Of a DNA stretch of 64,000 bases, positions 34,146 through 42,261 are shown one piece after another; position 1 is the first letter of the stretch; every line of letters begins with the position of its first letter. The notes beneath the pieces are model-generated. The model was not told where the DNA came from. It saw only the letters and a program-made list of their open reading frames with translations, and did not search any database. The stretch is from a virus: the IMG/VR virus record IMGVR_UViG_3300036859_000689, positions 1 through 64,000 of that record. One strand, given 5' to 3'. The position numbers and the translations under genes were made by a program.

Positions 34146-35489
34146 ATGCTGACGTATGGGAGTCTCTTCGCTGGCGTCGGTGGCTTCGATCTCGGCTTCG
34201 ACGCGGCCGGCATGGTTTGCCGGTGGCAATGTGAGCTCGACAAGAACTGCAGGAAACTCCTGCGCGCAAGGTGGCCGCACTCAAAAATCCATGAAGATGT
34301 CCGCACTCTCCAAAGCAAAGTCCTCGAACTCGTTGATGTTATTTGCGGAGGAAGTCCCTGCACGGACCTTTCCGTGGCCGGTCTCCGCGCGGGAATGGCT
34401 GGAGAGCGGAGCGGACTCTTCTTTGAAATGGTTCGAATTTGTAAGCAGATGCGACGACGCGGGGGCGCGCGATTCATCGTCTGGGAGAACGTCGATGGAA
34501 CCTTTAGCTCTAACGACGGCCGAGATTTCGCGGCTGTCCTCCGTGCTTTCACGGGCGTCGCGGTTGAAGTCCCGCGCGATGGATGGGGACGATCCGGTTT
34601 CATCAAAACTCCGTTCCCTGCGTGGCGGTGGAATTGCGCTTGGCGGATGTTCGATGCGCAATTCTTCGGAGTGGCCCAACGACGCCGTCGTGTGTTCCTT
34701 GTCGCAAGTGCTGGAGACGGACGTTGCGCCGAAATACTTTTTGAGCCCTCGAGCCTGTCGGGGGATTTTGCGCCGAGCCGCGAAACGGGAAAAGGACCTA
34801 CCCCCATTCTTGAAGCAGGCGCTCGAACGGGTCGCTCAAGTGAAAACGGAAAAGCCGGTATCGGTATAGGCGAGCCCGGTGACGCGATGTTCACCCTACA
34901 GGCGAAGCAGCAGCACGCTGTTTTGCCCGACGTTGCCGATTGCCTACAGGAGCGCGACGCGAAGGGTGCGGACAGCAGCACGAAAAACGGTCACCTCATC
35001 CCGGTAGCGTTCGGCTACCAGAACGACGGCGATACGATGATGGGAATGACCAAGGGCGGAGTGCCGACCCTGAGCGCGTCGACGCGGATGGCCGTAGCGT
35101 TCGACACGACACAGATCACCAACCCGGAAAATCGGTGCAATCCAAAGGACGGGGATCCTTGTCACCCCCTCTCGGCGTCTGCGCATCCGCCGGCGATTGC
35201 GTTCAGCGGCCGTGAACGTGGCGCCGAACCGTCTTGCGGCCGTCCGCCGCGTCCGCCGCACGCGATCGAGGAAGCCGTCGGCGCGCTGGACACTGTGAAG
35301 CCGTGGAACGTAGCCACCGGCTACGCGGTGCGGCGCCTGACCCCTCGCGAGTGCGATCGCCTGATGGGATGGCCCGAGGACCACACGGCGGGCTTTCCTG
35401 ACACGGTTCGCTATCGGATGGCCGGTAATGGCGTCGCCTCGCCCTGCAGCGAATGGATTGGCAAACGCATCGTGCGCCTCGCGACATGA
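34146..35489 (+). CDS. DNA (cytosine-5) methyltransferase
   Basis: 447 residues with C5-methyltransferase motifs in order: I YGSLFAGVGGFDLGFDAAG; IV GGSPCTDLS with catalytic Cys72; VI WENV (114-116); VIII QRRRRVF (178-184); IX/X RRLTPRECDRLMGWP (about 394) and GNGVASPCSEWIGKRI at the end. The long region between VIII and IX is the target-recognition domain. AAAGGACGAC precedes the ATG as a Shine-Dalgarno. No cognate restriction enzyme is adjacent, so it is an orphan enzyme likely used to protect phage DNA. ATGA overlap with the helicase gene. Confidence 0.93.
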   Translation: MLTYGSLFAGVGGFDLGFDAAGMVCRWQCELDKNCRKLLRARWPHSKIHEDVRTLQSKVLELVDVICGGSPCTDLSVAGLRAGMAGERSGLFFEMVRICKQMRRRGGARFIVWENVDGTFSSNDGRDFAAVLRAFTGVAVEVPRDGWGRSGFIKTPFPAWRWNCAWRMFDAQFFGVAQRRRRVFLVASAGDGRCAEILFEPSSLSGDFAPSRETGKGPTPILEAGARTGRSSENGKAGIGIGEPGDAMFTLQAKQQHAVLPDVADCLQERDAKGADSSTKNGHLIPVAFGYQNDGDTMMGMTKGGVPTLSASTRMAVAFDTTQITNPENRCNPKDGDPCHPLSASAHPPAIAFSGRERGAEPSCGRPPRPPHAIEEAVGALDTVKPWNVATGYAVRRLTPRECDRLMGWPEDHTAGFPDTVRYRMAGNGVASPCSEWIGKRIVRLAT

Positions 35490-37336
35490 AGAAGAAGCCG
35501 CCAACCGTTTCTTTCGACCTGCCGGACGACATGCAGACGCCGGAACAGGAGCCGACAATCTCGGCGGCGGAATACGAGGCGGAGCGGAAGAGGGACGAAA
35601 CGGCCAGGTTTGCGCCGGCGCCGGCGGGAGCGCGTTCGCTTGGTCGATCGCTACCGAACAGCATAGAGGCCGAGGAATATCTGCTGAGTTGCTGCATGCT
35701 GGACGGTCGCGACGTCGTGGGCCGCTGCATCGAGGCCCACATCGACGTCGACGACTTTTATGACGGTAAGCACGGCATGATCTACGAGCGATTGGTCGAC
35801 TGCTATAACCGGAATCTCGTGATCGACATCAGCGTCATCGCGGAGGAGCTAAAGGCACACCGGCAACTTGACGCCGCCGGCGGGTATGCGTTCTTGACAC
35901 AGGTCAGCAGCCGCATTCCGACGACCGCCCAAGCCGGTTACTTCATCGACAAGGTGCGCGAGCAAGCGACGCTGAGAAAACTGATCCGGAGCTGCACCGG
36001 CGCGGTTGAGGACTGCTACAATTTCTCAGGCGGCATCGACGACTTCGCGGCCGACGTCCAGAAGAAGATCGCCAAGGCGGTGAACGGCTACGGGGGAGGG
36101 ACCAAACCGGTCCCGCTCATCACCTACGACTATCCGACCCAGCGGGATCCCAACGTGCTCCTTGGTGACGACGATTACCTCGGCCGCGGTGGCGGAATGG
36201 TGCTCATTAGCTATGCCGGCGCCGGCAAGAGCTCACTCGTCATGCAGATGGGACTCAACTGGGGGATTGGGCGCCCCTCGTTCGGGCTCCGAAGCAATGG
36301 CCCGTTGAAAATCCTGATGATTCAGGGCGAAGATTCCCCTCGGTATCTCGGCAAAGTCGCTGCCAGCTACGCGGCTGCCGCCAAACTGACGATCGAGGAG
36401 CGCAAACTCGCCGAGCGCAACGTGCTGATCCAAGAGGTAAAGGGCGTCGCCGGCCCCGCGTTTCTCTCGAGAGTTGAGCGACTGGTTGACCAACACGAGC
36501 CGGACCTCGTCGTCATCAACCCCGTCTATCTCTACGTCCAGGGCGACATTTCGAACAGCGCGGACGTGAAGCCGTTCCTGTTGGGTCTCGATCAAATCCA
36601 GACCGGCGCCCGGAGAAAATTTGGCTGGCTGCTCGTCCACCACACCGGCAAGCCGACCGGCAAGGACAATAAGGGCCAGCGCGCCGAGCTGGATAACTGG
36701 GAGACGATGTATATGGGCATCGGCTCGTCGTTCTGGGCCAATTGGCCGCGCGCCTCCGCGATGTTGGAGCCGCGGGCCTCAAAGCCCGACGGACGGCACT
36801 ATTGGCTTAAATTCGGCAAAGGATGGCAGAATGCGGGCATCGTGCGCGATCGTCAGGAGAACGGGGAAAAGAAAATCGAGCGCGTGAACCGGGTGGCCCT
36901 TTGCTATTCGAACGAGGTGCTCGAGATCGGCGGCGAGAAACGGCCGTTGATTTCGTGGGAGCACGACCCGGAAGGGGAGAAGGAATTCGCCGACAAGCAG
37001 GCCACCGCGCGCGAGAACGGCAAACAGGGTGGAGGTCGTCCCGCAAAATTCACTTGGCCCGCACTGCGACCGACCCTCGCGAAGTTGGCCGGCACTCCCG
37101 ACAAGGCTCAAGGGTTCAATGTCCTGCACCGAAGCGCGGCCGACGTGCTCGCGATCAGCAAATCGTCGTTCAACCGGCTCATTCAGGAAGCGGTTGCGAG
37201 CGGTGAGATGTGCCAGCACACCGTAGGAGCCCTCACGGGTCGCTACTGGGTGCCGGCCGTGCCGCACAAGGTTGAGGCAGCACAGCCGGACGACCTAGAA
37301 AATCTGTCCTGGCCGACAGAACCGACCGATCAGTGA
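35486..37336 (+). CDS. Replicative helicase: DnaB N-domain fused to RepA/AAA_25-type ATPase
   Basis: 616 residues from the ATG at 35486, overlapping the methyltransferase stop. Residues about 55-165 match the DnaB N-terminal domain (SLPNSIEAEEYLLSCCMLDG; FYDGKHGMIYERLVDCYNRN). The ATPase has Walker A SYAGAGKSS (about 241-249), DSP motif IQGEDSPRYLGKVA, Walker B LVVINPVYLY (about 341), and HHTGKPTGKDNKGQ, which resembles plasmid RepA/AAA_25 helicases rather than classic DnaB. A C-terminal winged-helix-like domain follows (LHRSAADVLAISKSSFNRLI). Expected to unwind the fork; no phage DNA polymerase is seen nearby. Confidence 0.85.
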   Translation: MKKKPPTVSFDLPDDMQTPEQEPTISAAEYEAERKRDETARFAPAPAGARSLGRSLPNSIEAEEYLLSCCMLDGRDVVGRCIEAHIDVDDFYDGKHGMIYERLVDCYNRNLVIDISVIAEELKAHRQLDAAGGYAFLTQVSSRIPTTAQAGYFIDKVREQATLRKLIRSCTGAVEDCYNFSGGIDDFAADVQKKIAKAVNGYGGGTKPVPLITYDYPTQRDPNVLLGDDDYLGRGGGMVLISYAGAGKSSLVMQMGLNWGIGRPSFGLRSNGPLKILMIQGEDSPRYLGKVAASYAAAAKLTIEERKLAERNVLIQEVKGVAGPAFLSRVERLVDQHEPDLVVINPVYLYVQGDISNSADVKPFLLGLDQIQTGARRKFGWLLVHHTGKPTGKDNKGQRAELDNWETMYMGIGSSFWANWPRASAMLEPRASKPDGRHYWLKFGKGWQNAGIVRDRQENGEKKIERVNRVALCYSNEVLEIGGEKRPLISWEHDPEGEKEFADKQATARENGKQGGGRPAKFTWPALRPTLAKLAGTPDKAQGFNVLHRSAADVLAISKSSFNRLIQEAVASGEMCQHTVGALTGRYWVPAVPHKVEAAQPDDLENLSWPTEPTDQ

Positions 37337-37737
37337 AGGTTGCGCTTCTGGGCAGCAATCTGCCGTTCGCGATCTTCCTTCACGTTCTTGTTGTGCTGCG
37401 CGGCGGAGGGATTCTCGGCGTCGCGCTGTTCGCGCCGCACGGCTTCCGCGCTCATTTCCTTGTGGGTCTGGACCGGCTCCGGCTTCACGGCCAGAAGACT
37501 GTCGGTCGCCTGGGCGTCAGCCTTGAGGGCGGACAGTGCGTCGGTGAGCTCCTTCGGGGGATTCGCCATGCCGTCGACGACGGTCTGGAGTTCGGCGATG
37601 CGTTGGAGCGTGTTGTTGTTCTGCATCCGGAGGTCAGCGAGTCTGCTTTCCGGGATTGGAGCGAGAACCGGGGAAGGGACGGGCGTGGGCGTGGGCGTGG
37701 GCGTGGGCGTTGGCGTGGGCGTGTGTGCGGGAGGCAT
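37330..37737 (-). CDS. Pro/Thr-repeat protein with coiled coil (135 aa)
   Basis: 135 residues from the ATG at 37737. The first 30 residues are a (TP)n stretch encoded by a hexanucleotide repeat, then a charged coiled coil (NNTLQRIAELQTVVDGMANP) and a basic end (NKNVKEDRERQIAAQKRNLH). A TTG at 37794 would add 19 residues. It lies downstream of the strong leftward terminator at 37812, so it needs its own promoter. Its stop overlaps the end of the convergent helicase gene by 7 bp. Function unknown. Confidence 0.6.
   Translation of the reverse strand: MPPAHTPTPTPTPTPTPTPVPSPVLAPIPESRLADLRMQNNNTLQRIAELQTVVDGMANPPKELTDALSALKADAQATDSLLAVKPEPVQTHKEMSAEAVRREQRDAENPSAAQHNKNVKEDRERQIAAQKRNLH
37681..37724. 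repeat. GGGCGT hexanucleotide tandem repeat
   Basis: About seven tandem copies of GGGCGT (one changed to TGGCGT), coding for Thr-Pro repeats on the leftward strand at the start of the gene ending at 37330. Hexamer length keeps the frame when copy number changes, so repeat number can vary without frameshift. Confidence 0.85.
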
Positions 37738-37811
37738 GGGAATGGATGGTTTTTGGGTTTCCGAACAAACCAGATAGACACGCGTTCCAACCAAACGCCC
37801 GAACCGCCCAC

Positions 37812-37842
37812 AAAAAAGCCCGCCCCTTCAACAAGGGCGGGC
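37812..37842 (-). terminator. Rho-independent terminator (leftward)
   Basis: Read leftward: GCCCGCCCTT-GTTG-AAGGGGCGGGC followed by six T. A 10-bp GC stem with one bulge, a 4-nt loop and a T run: a canonical terminator, 45 bp after the stop of the PEP-CTERM gene. It closes the transcript of the PEP-CTERM/protease cassette. Confidence 0.85.
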
Positions 37843-37886
37843 CTCTATCTGGCGGAGAGAATTAACTAGAAACTCCCGCCAAAACT

Positions 37887-38636
37887 TTAAGCGAGAGCAG
37901 CAGTCCTCTGCCGCATCCGACGCCAAGAGATAATGCCAAGCAGTGACGCACCGCCAAACAGTCCGTAGGTGCTCGGCTCGGGAACCGGTATAATACCGAC
38001 CGGCGTGTTGTTGATGCGAACGCCGAAAACGCCGTCGTCGTAGTCCTGCAGGCCGGGCGATGCCGCACCGCGGTCGTCGATCCCGAAAATATAGTAAGTG
38101 AAATTGACGTCACTCGCGACGAAAGTCGTCCAGTGAAGAACGTCATCCATCGTATATTTCACGTTATCGGTCGAAGTGTCCTGATGCCAGAACACGAGGT
38201 CCGTCGCCAGCGTCGCCGTGATATGCCACGTCTGAGTTGAAGCCGCGCCATAGTTCGCAAAGAGCACTTGGTTGCTCGCGCCGAGCAGGGACGATTCGGA
38301 ACCGATGTTATTCGAGTCCGCGCTGTCCTTGGCGAGAAACACCACGTCGGCGAAGAAGCCAGCGCCGACCTGCAAGTCCGATGGCGAAGTCGGATCAAGG
38401 TTCGGAATGTTGTTGAACGAGAGGCCGGCGTAGTTGAACGAGTGAATCTGCCCGTCAAAATCTGGCACCGGTGTAAAGGTGCCGAGATTGAGCAGGGTGT
38501 TACTCACAAACGGAGCGTCGAGTTTCATCGCGCTGAATGGCGCGATGGCCGTAGCCGACGAACTGTAGATCAACTGGCCGTAGGCAGAACCAGCGACGAG
38601 CGCCAGAACGAGTGAAACGATATTTCGTGTTTTCAT
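37887..38636 (-). CDS. Secreted PEP-CTERM sorting-signal protein
   Basis: 249 residues. Signal peptide MKTRNIVSLVLALVAGSAYG with cleavage before Gln21, a beta-rich body with many Asn, Asp and Ser (NFTYYIFGIDDRGAASPGLQ), and a C-terminal PEP-CTERM signal: VPEPSTYGLFGGASLLGIIS (218-237) then WRRMRQR. In bacteria this tripartite tail is recognised by an exosortase that cleaves the protein for surface or matrix attachment. Its presence on a phage implies use of the host exosortase after infection. Flanked by leftward terminators (37812 and 39509) together with the protease gene. Confidence 0.9.
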   Translation of the reverse strand: MKTRNIVSLVLALVAGSAYGQLIYSSSATAIAPFSAMKLDAPFVSNTLLNLGTFTPVPDFDGQIHSFNYAGLSFNNIPNLDPTSPSDLQVGAGFFADVVFLAKDSADSNNIGSESSLLGASNQVLFANYGAASTQTWHITATLATDLVFWHQDTSTDNVKYTMDDVLHWTTFVASDVNFTYYIFGIDDRGAASPGLQDYDDGVFGVRINNTPVGIIPVPEPSTYGLFGGASLLGIISWRRMRQRTAALA

Positions 38637-38667
38637 GGTTTGTTTATCCCCAAGGTTGGAGGAAAAA

Positions 38668-39498
38668 TTAAAGCGCGTTGATCTGCGGGATCCACGGGCT
38701 AGCGACGTTGATCTGCGTGACCGTCAGATTGACAGCAGCGAGTGAGCCAAAATAACGCGGCAATCCGTCGACGATGATGAAGCACGGGCTGCCGCTATCG
38801 CCGGGCTGAATTTGCACCGGCGAATTCGTTTTGTTTGAGACTTGAGCGGTGCGCGATGTGCCGCTCGAAAAAGAAAACTTGATCGGGGCAATGCCCGCGA
38901 TCGGCTTAACCAAACTGGAAAGACCGAACATCGTGCACGCGCGGCCGACGTAATTGGTATCCGGTTCGACCGGCGCCACGACCGCCGGCTTAACGACGGT
39001 GATCGCTTGGTCGAGTTGGTAGCACTCGAAATCGTCGGCCGTGAAAACAACCTTCACGATTTTTGCCGTCTGGGTTCCGTTTGCGCCAATGAAACGAACC
39101 GCCAGTCCGATATACGGAGCAAAGGGCGGGTTGTTATAGTGACGCGCGGCGGCAATCACATTGGGACGCACAAGAGCGCAGAGACGAATCTGCCCGCCCT
39201 CGTTGATGATCCCAACGCTCTCGTAAGCGTTCTTCACAACGTCCGCACTACCCGGAAGGAAAACTTGTTTAGCCGGTGGCTGGAGTTCAACCACGTCGCT
39301 ATAGGGTGGAAAATCCACCTGCACGCCGTTCTGAATTATCGACGGTGGCTGCACGGTAACGATCTCGCGAATGAGCGGAGGAGTTACCCAGAATGACTGC
39401 CCGCCAGCTCCCTGCTGGATTGTAGCGCCGAAAAAATTCGGATTAGGAGCCTGTGCAAGAAACGGCTCGTTGGCCGCGGTGAGATTTAGAAGTATCAT
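38668..39498 (-). CDS. Trypsin-like serine protease (GDSGSP)
   Basis: 276 residues from the ATG at 39498; a TTG at 39510 lies inside the upstream hairpin and is less likely. The catalytic-serine motif PGDSGSPCFIIVDG is near residue 235. A candidate His lies in NVIAAARHYNNPP (near residue 117), in the position of the usual TAAH motif, and an Asp could be that of DFECYQLDQAI. No convincing signal peptide (MILLNLTAANEPFLAQAPNP). It lies 31 bp upstream of the PEP-CTERM gene, on one transcript. The degenerate His motif means activity is not certain. Confidence 0.65.
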   Translation of the reverse strand: MILLNLTAANEPFLAQAPNPNFFGATIQQGAGGQSFWVTPPLIREIVTVQPPSIIQNGVQVDFPPYSDVVELQPPAKQVFLPGSADVVKNAYESVGIINEGGQIRLCALVRPNVIAAARHYNNPPFAPYIGLAVRFIGANGTQTAKIVKVVFTADDFECYQLDQAITVVKPAVVAPVEPDTNYVGRACTMFGLSSLVKPIAGIAPIKFSFSSGTSRTAQVSNKTNSPVQIQPGDSGSPCFIIVDGLPRYFGSLAAVNLTVTQINVASPWIPQINAL

Positions 39499-39508
39499 CG
39501 TTGAGCAC

Positions 39509-39527
39509 AAAACCGCTTTCGGCGGTT
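39509..39527 (-). terminator. Short terminator-like hairpin (leftward)
   Basis: Read leftward: AACCGC-CGAAA-GCGGTT with TTTT overlapping the end of the stem. It lies between the glycosyltransferase stop (39547) and the protease start, so it probably ends the long leftward operon and isolates the protease/PEP-CTERM pair. Confidence 0.5.
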
Positions 39528-39546
39528 CCCGTCCACAGAAACAGAG

Positions 39547-40416
39547 TCAGGGAATTACTGATCTGGTTCTAAGGTTTTTGTGCCAGCGCGTTATGAGCCA
39601 ACAACGGACCCGGAATGGAAAATTTCGTATCCGGAACCATGCACGATAGATCGGTGATAAATATACCAAGTTTCCGACTTCCAAGTCCTCCCCGTGAATC
39701 AGATCAGCCACGAGGCTCTCCATCGTTTTACAGTCAATTTTACGTGACGAACAGAGGTTCGCGCCCCTCAGAGTGGCGCCGTGGGCGATCGACAGCAGCC
39801 TGAGATATTTCCGTCCAGAGATGAACGGACCGAGGATTTTTCGCGTCGTGGTTTCTGAAAAACAGCCCGCTTGCTTCGCGATGATTCGCCGCAAAGGAAA
39901 CCGAAACTTTGAGACGACCGACGGACCGGCGACGACGTGCTTGGGTGTGACAACCCCGTCCTTCCAGGGTTCAAGCGCGGCTTCCGTGAGATCCGACAAG
40001 ACTTGCGCGTCGGAGAACCGACACAGTCCGAGGATCGCGTTGTTGAGCTGGATGACGAAATCCCGGTGCATGTGGTAAACCTCCATCGGCAGAACGACCG
40101 AGCCAGGCTCCGGCAATGGCAGAACGAATTCGTAGATATTCCAGATGAGAAAATCGGCATCGAGCCAGTAGACGGCCGCGTAGTGGTCGTTGAAAAGATG
40201 CGCCTTCATCAACCTCACGCGCGCCAAGTCTCCAATCTGAATCTTGGTAAATGGCGCCCCGTATTCTGGCGTGTAGCTGAACAGCTCGTCGCCAACATGG
40301 AGATACTCGTAGCCTCGATAGTCGGCCCACCGCTGCACGGTTTCGAGGCATTGCTTAATCCACTCAGGAGAATTCGGAGCTGACGATTGGAGGATGAGGA
40401 CTGGTTTTGTTCGCAT
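39547..40416 (-). CDS. Glycosyltransferase, GT-A fold (LDADF motif)
   Basis: 289 residues. KPVLILQSSAPNSPEWIKQC, then GYEYLHVGDELF and a donor/metal motif YWLDADFLIW (D86-A-D88) followed by VVLPMEVYHMHRD: the arrangement resembles GT34/GT8-like galactosyltransferase folds. The acceptor is unknown. It follows the leftward small-gene chain by 4 bp, so it may be expressed early, unlike the other phage glycosyltransferases here. Confidence 0.7.
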   Translation of the reverse strand: MRTKPVLILQSSAPNSPEWIKQCLETVQRWADYRGYEYLHVGDELFSYTPEYGAPFTKIQIGDLARVRLMKAHLFNDHYAAVYWLDADFLIWNIYEFVLPLPEPGSVVLPMEVYHMHRDFVIQLNNAILGLCRFSDAQVLSDLTEAALEPWKDGVVTPKHVVAGPSVVSKFRFPLRRIIAKQAGCFSETTTRKILGPFISGRKYLRLLSIAHGATLRGANLCSSRKIDCKTMESLVADLIHGEDLEVGNLVYLSPIYRAWFRIRNFPFRVRCWLITRWHKNLRTRSVIP

Positions 40417-40420
40417 GTTT

Positions 40421-40576
40421 TTACTGGAGTTTGAAAAAGACGCAGCCGCATTCGCAGCAGCGCAGATGATTGGGGCCGAAATTTAAATTGTTTCGCTTGC
40501 CGCACCGCGGGCACTTCTTCGGAGGCCAGAAGAACCACACGAGCAAAAGCGCCGCGTAGACGAGGACCGTTTTCAC
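40421..40576 (-). CDS. Membrane-anchored zinc-ribbon protein (51 aa)
   Basis: 51 residues from a GTG overlapping the upstream TGA. A membrane segment (TVLVYAALLLVWFFWPP) followed by a zinc ribbon CPRCGK...CCECGC. The anchored ribbon faces the cytoplasm if the N-terminus is inserted. Function unknown. Confidence 0.6.
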   Translation of the reverse strand: MKTVLVYAALLLVWFFWPPKKCPRCGKRNNLNFGPNHLRCCECGCVFFKLQ

Positions 40577-40908
40577 GATTCGAATTTGCAGCGCGGAACG
40601 TGCTCGAGGACTGGCAGCCCGGCCTCGCGCCAGAGATCGTTGCGATGCGACCAAGAGCCGACGTGCGCGATCGAGTGATAGGCGAGCCACCGGAGATTTG
40701 GCTGCATGCAAAACACGACAGAGCGAAATGCCTGCGCGGCGTTGCGCTTGCCGTCGTGGTCGGTCGAAAGCCAAAGGTTCGCGATGTGCACCGCGCATTT
40801 GAGCGCCGGCCAATCCTGACCGGTAAGTCCTCCGAGACACGGCCCGAGATTCTCGCGCAACCAAGGCCCAACGGTCTGGCAGAGAGGTTTTGTCCGCGTG
40901 GCGCGCAT
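40573..40908 (-). CDS. Hypothetical protein (111 aa)
   Basis: 111 residues with several Trp, His and Cys (WPALKCAVHIANLWLSTDHD; NLRWLAYHSIAHVGSWSHRN). No motif recognised. Overlaps the membrane ribbon gene by GTGA and sits one base after the preceding stop. Confidence 0.55.
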   Translation of the reverse strand: MRATRTKPLCQTVGPWLRENLGPCLGGLTGQDWPALKCAVHIANLWLSTDHDGKRNAAQAFRSVVFCMQPNLRWLAYHSIAHVGSWSHRNDLWREAGLPVLEHVPRCKFES

Positions 40909-40909
40909 G

Positions 40910-41122
40910 TTAGTCGTTACCGTGCGCGACGGTGTTGGTGTGCCGAATGCGGCGGTCGAGATGTCGACGCGCGCCCTCGGCGGATTTGATTGCGGAATGG
41001 ATTTTCTTTTGCAGTGCCGGACAATCGGCCGCGCGGCATTGGGTGCGCGCGGTTTTGAGTGTCTCGATGCAGCGTTCGAGGTTGTGGGCGTTTGCTTGTG
41101 AAGCGGGACGGACGTAGTTCAT
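40910..41122 (-). CDS. Small helical protein (70 aa)
   Basis: 70 residues, cationic and helical, with three Cys (NLERCIETLKTARTQCRAAD; CPALQKKIHSAIKSAEG). Three bases after the preceding stop. No family recognised. Confidence 0.55.
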   Translation of the reverse strand: MNYVRPASQANAHNLERCIETLKTARTQCRAADCPALQKKIHSAIKSAEGARRHLDRRIRHTNTVAHGND

Positions 41123-41125
41123 GGT

Positions 41126-41311
41126 TTACGAGAGAAAAGGTTTCTGGAGATTGCCGAGCATCAGCCGATGCCGGCGAATCGAAGCAATGAGGCGGTGAAA
41201 TTCCGACCGCGGCATGCGGACGGTCCTGCGATTCCTGAACGTGTGACAGGCGAACCATTCGAGTTCGAACAGATGCACGATGATGCGGCCGGACGATGGG
41301 AGGGTTTTCAC
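41126..41311 (-). CDS. Small basic protein (61 aa)
   Basis: 61 residues from a GTG overlapping the upstream TGA. Basic and aromatic (IIVHLFELEWFACHTFRNRR; MPRSEFHRLIASIRRHRLML). Last member of the chain of 4-bp overlapping leftward genes. Function unknown. Confidence 0.5.
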   Translation of the reverse strand: MKTLPSSGRIIVHLFELEWFACHTFRNRRTVRMPRSEFHRLIASIRRHRLMLGNLQKPFLS

Positions 41312-41607
41312 AGGAGTTTGGATTGTCGGTTCTGGACGAGTTCGCGTTCTTTGCCGTTGAAAAACTGGAATGCCTGATCGCGTTCGCTCGGATTGAAGCG
41401 CCAGGCCTTGATGACTTGGCCATCGCATGCCACCGCACGCACGACGATGCAGGTTGAATTATTACCAACGCGGCCGACCTCGCCGGTGCCGACGTGGTCA
41501 CGGTCGGTTTCCGTGTGAATGTCGATGCGGTTGCAGATCGCGGGATCGTTCCAAGGCGGGAGTTGATCGGCCTCGCCGGCCGCAAACATGTCGAGTTGGA
41601 GATTCAT
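41308..41607 (-). CDS. Hypothetical protein (99 aa)
   Basis: 99 residues, NLQLDMFAAGEADQLPPWND then ICNRIDIHTETDRDHVGTGE and a C-terminal KAWRFNPSERDQAF segment. Compact mixed fold, no catalytic motif I can name. 4-bp overlaps on both sides. Confidence 0.6.
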   Translation of the reverse strand: MNLQLDMFAAGEADQLPPWNDPAICNRIDIHTETDRDHVGTGEVGRVGNNSTCIVVRAVACDGQVIKAWRFNPSERDQAFQFFNGKERELVQNRQSKLL

Positions 41608-41804
41608 TCGCCGATCTCCTCAGATTCGAACGGCTCGATCTCCGCGTTGCACTTCGGGCATCGGTCATTGCACGCGCAGTCCCATTCGTCCTCCCATCCC
41701 TCGCCGCATTGGTCGCAGCGGTACGAATTGCGAAACCACGTTGGCGGTTCTTCGGCTTCGAAGTCTGGAATCACGCGGCCGGCGTCTTTGGTTGGTGCGC
41801 TCAC
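41604..41804 (-). CDS. Acidic zinc-ribbon protein (66 aa)
   Basis: 66 residues. YRCDQCGEGWEDEWDCACND with CPKCNAEIEPFESEE gives paired CxxC motifs of a zinc ribbon within a very acidic protein. An acidic ribbon could mimic nucleic acid or bind a host protein. 4-bp overlaps on both sides. Confidence 0.6.
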   Translation of the reverse strand: MSAPTKDAGRVIPDFEAEEPPTWFRNSYRCDQCGEGWEDEWDCACNDRCPKCNAEIEPFESEEIGE

Positions 41805-42052
41805 TGGAATTCCTTTCTGGCACGCGCGAAACTGAAACGCGCGAGCAGATGCGTCGGGCAGTGCATAAGCGCGACCGCAAGCATTACCGCCAACCGTTTG
41901 GCAGCGGCGCGCGGTTCCGTACCATAGCGTACCGATGTTGATCTCCGGATCCCCGCGGCGCGGCGATAGACCACGAAACGCTCGCGCGCTTGGTCGTCGT
42001 AAACGTTCTTCCGAAAGAGCCAGCGATGCGTATACTGAAATGAGGTTTTCAC
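41801..42052 (-). CDS. Small basic protein (83 aa)
   Basis: 83 residues from a GTG overlapping the upstream stop. Basic N-terminal half (RWLFRKNVYDDQARERFVVY) then a hydrophobic helix (AKRLAVMLAVALMHCPTHLL). Function unknown; part of the overlapping chain. Confidence 0.5.
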   Translation of the reverse strand: MKTSFQYTHRWLFRKNVYDDQARERFVVYRRAAGIRRSTSVRYGTEPRAAAKRLAVMLAVALMHCPTHLLARFSFARARKEFQ

Positions 42053-42261
42053 AGTTTGTCCGGGTTGAGGTTCGCTAGTAAAACGTCATTGCTGATAGCC
42101 GCTAAAACGTCCGCGCCATCCCACTCGCGGTCTGGATTTAGAACGATCCTGCCGCCCTTAACCTCGCCGTATAGTCGGACAACTAGAGTCTGAGCGATAA
42201 TTTCCAGGTCATTGCGCGGCATGGCCGCGATTTTTGCGCGGAGTTGTTTTATGGTTTTCAT
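42049..42261 (-). CDS. Hypothetical protein (70 aa)
   Basis: 70 residues, KTIKQLRAKIAAMPRNDLEI then LYGEVKGGRIVLNPDREWDG and ADVLAAISNDVLL. Balanced composition of a folded protein; no family recognised. ATGA overlap with the methyltransferase gene. Confidence 0.6.
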   Translation of the reverse strand: MKTIKQLRAKIAAMPRNDLEIIAQTLVVRLYGEVKGGRIVLNPDREWDGADVLAAISNDVLLANLNPDKL

